A stretch of 19,901 nt of DNA from Butyriboletus loyo (Eukaryota; Basidiomycota; Agaricomycetes; Boletales; Boletaceae): contig JBBPSI010000352.1 in the NCBI GenBank assembly GCA_038093515.1, positions 1-19,901 of the forward strand. Reading direction: 5' to 3'. Positions 18,441 through 19,901 of the stretch are shown here, in pieces. Positions within the stretch are counted from its first letter, which is position 1, and each line of letters starts with the position of its first letter. A model generated the notes under the pieces. It was not told where the DNA came from. It saw only the letters and a list, made by a program, of their open reading frames with translations, and did not search any database. The translations under genes and the position numbers were made by a program.

Positions 18441-18712
18441 AGTGCCCACGAGCGAGCATAGTCGCACCCCTCAGAGCCGTGGCTAACCTTGGTAGTGGTG
18501 GGTGGGACACTGTGCGGTGGCGGGCGCGTTAGGTGATCTGACGCAAAGTGATCGGTCGTATTATTTATTAGGTCAGCTATCTGGCACGCGGTGATCGGTG
18601 TCCCTCTTCCCAATGTAGCAAGTTAGTAAGCATCCATCAAAATCCGGCGATCAGTTGAAGCATAAACGTCCAGCTTTCCATACTAGTGTGATTGTGACAC
18701 GTGACGTGTGAT

Positions 18713-19325
18713 GAACAATAGATCGTCGTAGTCACAGAATTTACGTTCAGTTCGTCGTTCCATAGGGTAGAGTCTTTCTCGCATCACCTAGCTTTCTTCC
18801 ATTCGAGCCAAGATAGAGAATCAAATGATCAGACTAGTTTAGGTTGGATCGCCGTCACGGTCGTAAGTACAATGGATGAGGTGAATAGTCTAGCACCAGT
18901 AATTAGCGAAGGAAAGGGAAGAGCAGACTTTGTGTCTCGGAGTAGCACCTGTACAATTCATTCTCAGACGCTCCCTTTGGAGTTGTTAGTCCGCGTCAGG
19001 GTCGAGCCTGATTTGCGAAGTGCGACTTAGGGACCCCCAAATCCCTTTGGCTGAGCAATTCTCCAAGTAGTCCCTGTGGTAACACGGGAGGTAGAAGAAA
19101 AAACCCTTCGTCATCATTTGTCAAATAGTCGTAGTAAAATCTTTACCCGTTTCGGTTCATTACCGAACCAAACTTCGTCGGAGATACTACCTCCGTTCGA
19201 AAAAATATTTCTTTCGCTCTACTTGCTGTAGAATTCCCCAGAGTTCCTTTGGAAGATAGGGGACAGTAAGGAAAACTATATCTCGTAGCCTTTTGTTTTT
19301 TGCCGAAGAAAACCGGTTCGTGCCG
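18713..19325. other. Spacer and leader of the right-hand retroelement
   Basis: No gene is supported. CACGTGA-type sites lie just before it (near 18697), and a short TTCGGT/ACCGAA stem near 19149-19166. TGGTAACACGGG at about 19077 could be a primer-binding site, but no LTR end (CA) or TATA box can be placed before it, so the 5' LTR of the element that follows is not identified. Confidence 0.4.
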
Positions 19326-19568
19326 ATGAACTATTTCGGACTATTCGTCTTTACTACAATCGCCATCTACATCGTTTTCGTCACCACTCTCGTAATCGCG
19401 CTTAAAGTTTTCAACACAATCGTCGCAAAACAAACTCAACCTTACACAATCACCCTATCTTTTAACCGAAACAAATTCACCGCCAAACTCTCCTTCCCTA
19501 CCGTACAGCATCCTCAAGGCGACGGTGAATTATCCGATCACGAGTGGGACCAACAAACCTGGAATTAG
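19326..19568 (+). CDS. Short membrane-segment ORF upstream of gag
   Basis: From the ATG at 19326, 80 residues run to TAG at 19566-19568. Residues about 3-30 (YFGLFVFTTIAIYIVFVTTL and following) form a strong transmembrane segment. A polar, basic stretch (SFNRNKFTAKLSF) and an acidic end (DGELSDHEWDQQTWN) follow. The frame is the same as that of the gag-like ORF beginning at 19623, and the 18 codons between TAG and that ATG are open and also acidic. Either this is a separate small ORF or the two are one protein broken by a CAG-to-TAG change. I know no named family for it. Confidence 0.5.
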   Translation: MNYFGLFVFTTIAIYIVFVTTLVIALKVFNTIVAKQTQPYTITLSFNRNKFTAKLSFPTVQHPQGDGELSDHEWDQQTWN

Positions 19569-19622
19569 GACAATCTGGGTTCAGAAACTTCGGAAGATTT
19601 CCCGATAGATAACGAAAAAAGG

Positions 19623-19901
19623 ATGTCAGACCCGGGACCTTCTAATGCCCCCACATACGACGACCAAACCCTGCGCGCCCTCTTCGCGCAGTGGATGGAA
19701 AAAGATCAGCAAGGAGGAATTTCAAAAAAGGTTGCTGACCCAGGAGAATGGGACGGCGATCGGGAAAAGTTCCATCACTGGTGGACCTCCCTCAAAGTCT
19801 GGGTCTCCGTTAACAATTGGAAGACCGACAAACTCCGGACTGTGGCGGTTCTTAGCCGCATTAAGGGAAAGGGTCAGGACTTTTCCCAAATCCTCCTAGA
19901 A
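19623..19901 (+). CDS. gag: Gag-like N terminus, continues beyond window
   Basis: From ATG at 19623 the frame is open to the last base (93 codons). After a Pro/Asp-rich start comes DDQTLRALFAQWMEKDQ, then EWDGDREKFHHWWTSLKVWV and RTVAVLSRIKGKGQDFSQIL. The pattern of an FDGD-like turn, a Trp/Phe-rich helix and a later helix with a small-residue turn is typical of the capsid part of Ty3/gypsy Gag. Gag forms the virus-like particle that packages element RNA. The remainder lies to the right of the window. Assignment is by pattern, not search. Confidence 0.65.
   Translation, partial: MSDPGPSNAPTYDDQTLRALFAQWMEKDQQGGISKKVADPGEWDGDREKFHHWWTSLKVWVSVNNWKTDKLRTVAVLSRIKGKGQDFSQILLE

Larger units (their letters stand above)
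17240..18712. mobile_element. Candidate non-autonomous element with long inverted ends
   Basis: About 17240-17357 and the reverse complement of 18558-18712 align: CACTAG-(CG)TATGGAAAGC, GGACGTTTA, TGCTTACTAA, GAGGGACACC, ATCACC, TAGCTGACCTAATAAA. The right arm has a ~25-bp insertion relative to the left. The interior (~1.2 kb) holds a decayed minus-strand coding relic and a G-biased low-complexity block. I see no transposase and cannot fix a target duplication, so ends are approximate. A simple inverted duplication of flanking DNA is the alternative. Confidence 0.55.

Noticed and set aside
18091..18613. ORFs on both strands in the G-rich block
   Set aside because: They are low-complexity translations of a skewed repeat without domain-like composition.
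1..19901. CRISPR array, tRNA, rRNA or bacterial-type operon
   Set aside because: No regularly spaced repeats, cloverleaf-like sequence or ribosomal RNA segments were seen, and the genes have spliceosomal introns.

Overview
The window looks like an accessory, transposon-rich stretch of a filamentous basidiomycete (agaricomycete-type) nuclear genome. The grounds are protein-coding genes cut by many ~47-62 bp GT-AG introns, a many-exon fungal P450, Ty3/gypsy chromoviruses with a chromodomain, several generations of solo LTRs, and little sign of bacterial organisation. All exon structures were spliced by hand from reading frame, GT/AG sites and family resemblance. Total coding lengths come out as exact multiples of three for every gene called with confidence.

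Layout. (1) 1-5069: the 3' part of a Ty3/gypsy chromovirus (end of protease, RT, RNase H, integrase, chromodomain, polypurine tract, 3' LTR). Its integrase codons are interrupted by two separate solo LTRs: 2222-2726 (same family as the host element, opposite strand, TSD TATTC) and 2740-3556 (a different 817-bp LTR, TSD GACTT). Removing both insertions with one copy of each TSD restores the host frame exactly. (2) 5070-6505: a graveyard of related LTRs. The chromovirus itself sits inside an older LTR of its own family (remnant 5070-5528), followed by a reversed LTR-like block and a more diverged LTR. (3) 6506-7042: spacer with an unrecognised ORF remnant and a perfect 19-bp-stem hairpin.

(4) 7043-9500: an apparently intact 13-exon cytochrome P450 (602 aa). 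(5) 9501-10238: spacer with a weak candidate small gene. (6) 10239-11142: a 3-exon gene with an NTF2/SnoaL-like N-terminal part and a Gly-Pro-rich repeat tail. (7) 11376-12107 (-): a small 4-exon gene with a mitochondrial-type N terminus. (8) 12405-13509 (-): a 3-exon zinc alcohol dehydrogenase with all metal ligands. (9) 14581-15699 (+) and 15994-17149 (-): two tail-to-tail Sec14/CRAL-TRIO paralogues forming an inverted duplication, with a near-identical tract suggesting gene conversion.

(10) 17240-18712: a candidate non-autonomous element with long imperfect terminal inverted repeats, holding a decayed reading frame and a strongly G-biased low-complexity block. (11) 19326-19901: the start of a second retroelement. 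A short membrane-segment ORF is in frame with a gag-like ORF and separated from it by a single TAG.

The P450, the NTF2-like protein and the alcohol dehydrogenase lie within 6.5 kb and could serve a common oxidative pathway, but no core synthase is visible and this is only inference. The most distinctive signal is a short dyad (arms GCACAG/CTGTGC) sitting 13-14 bp before the TATA box in six LTRs that appear to belong to three different LTR families.
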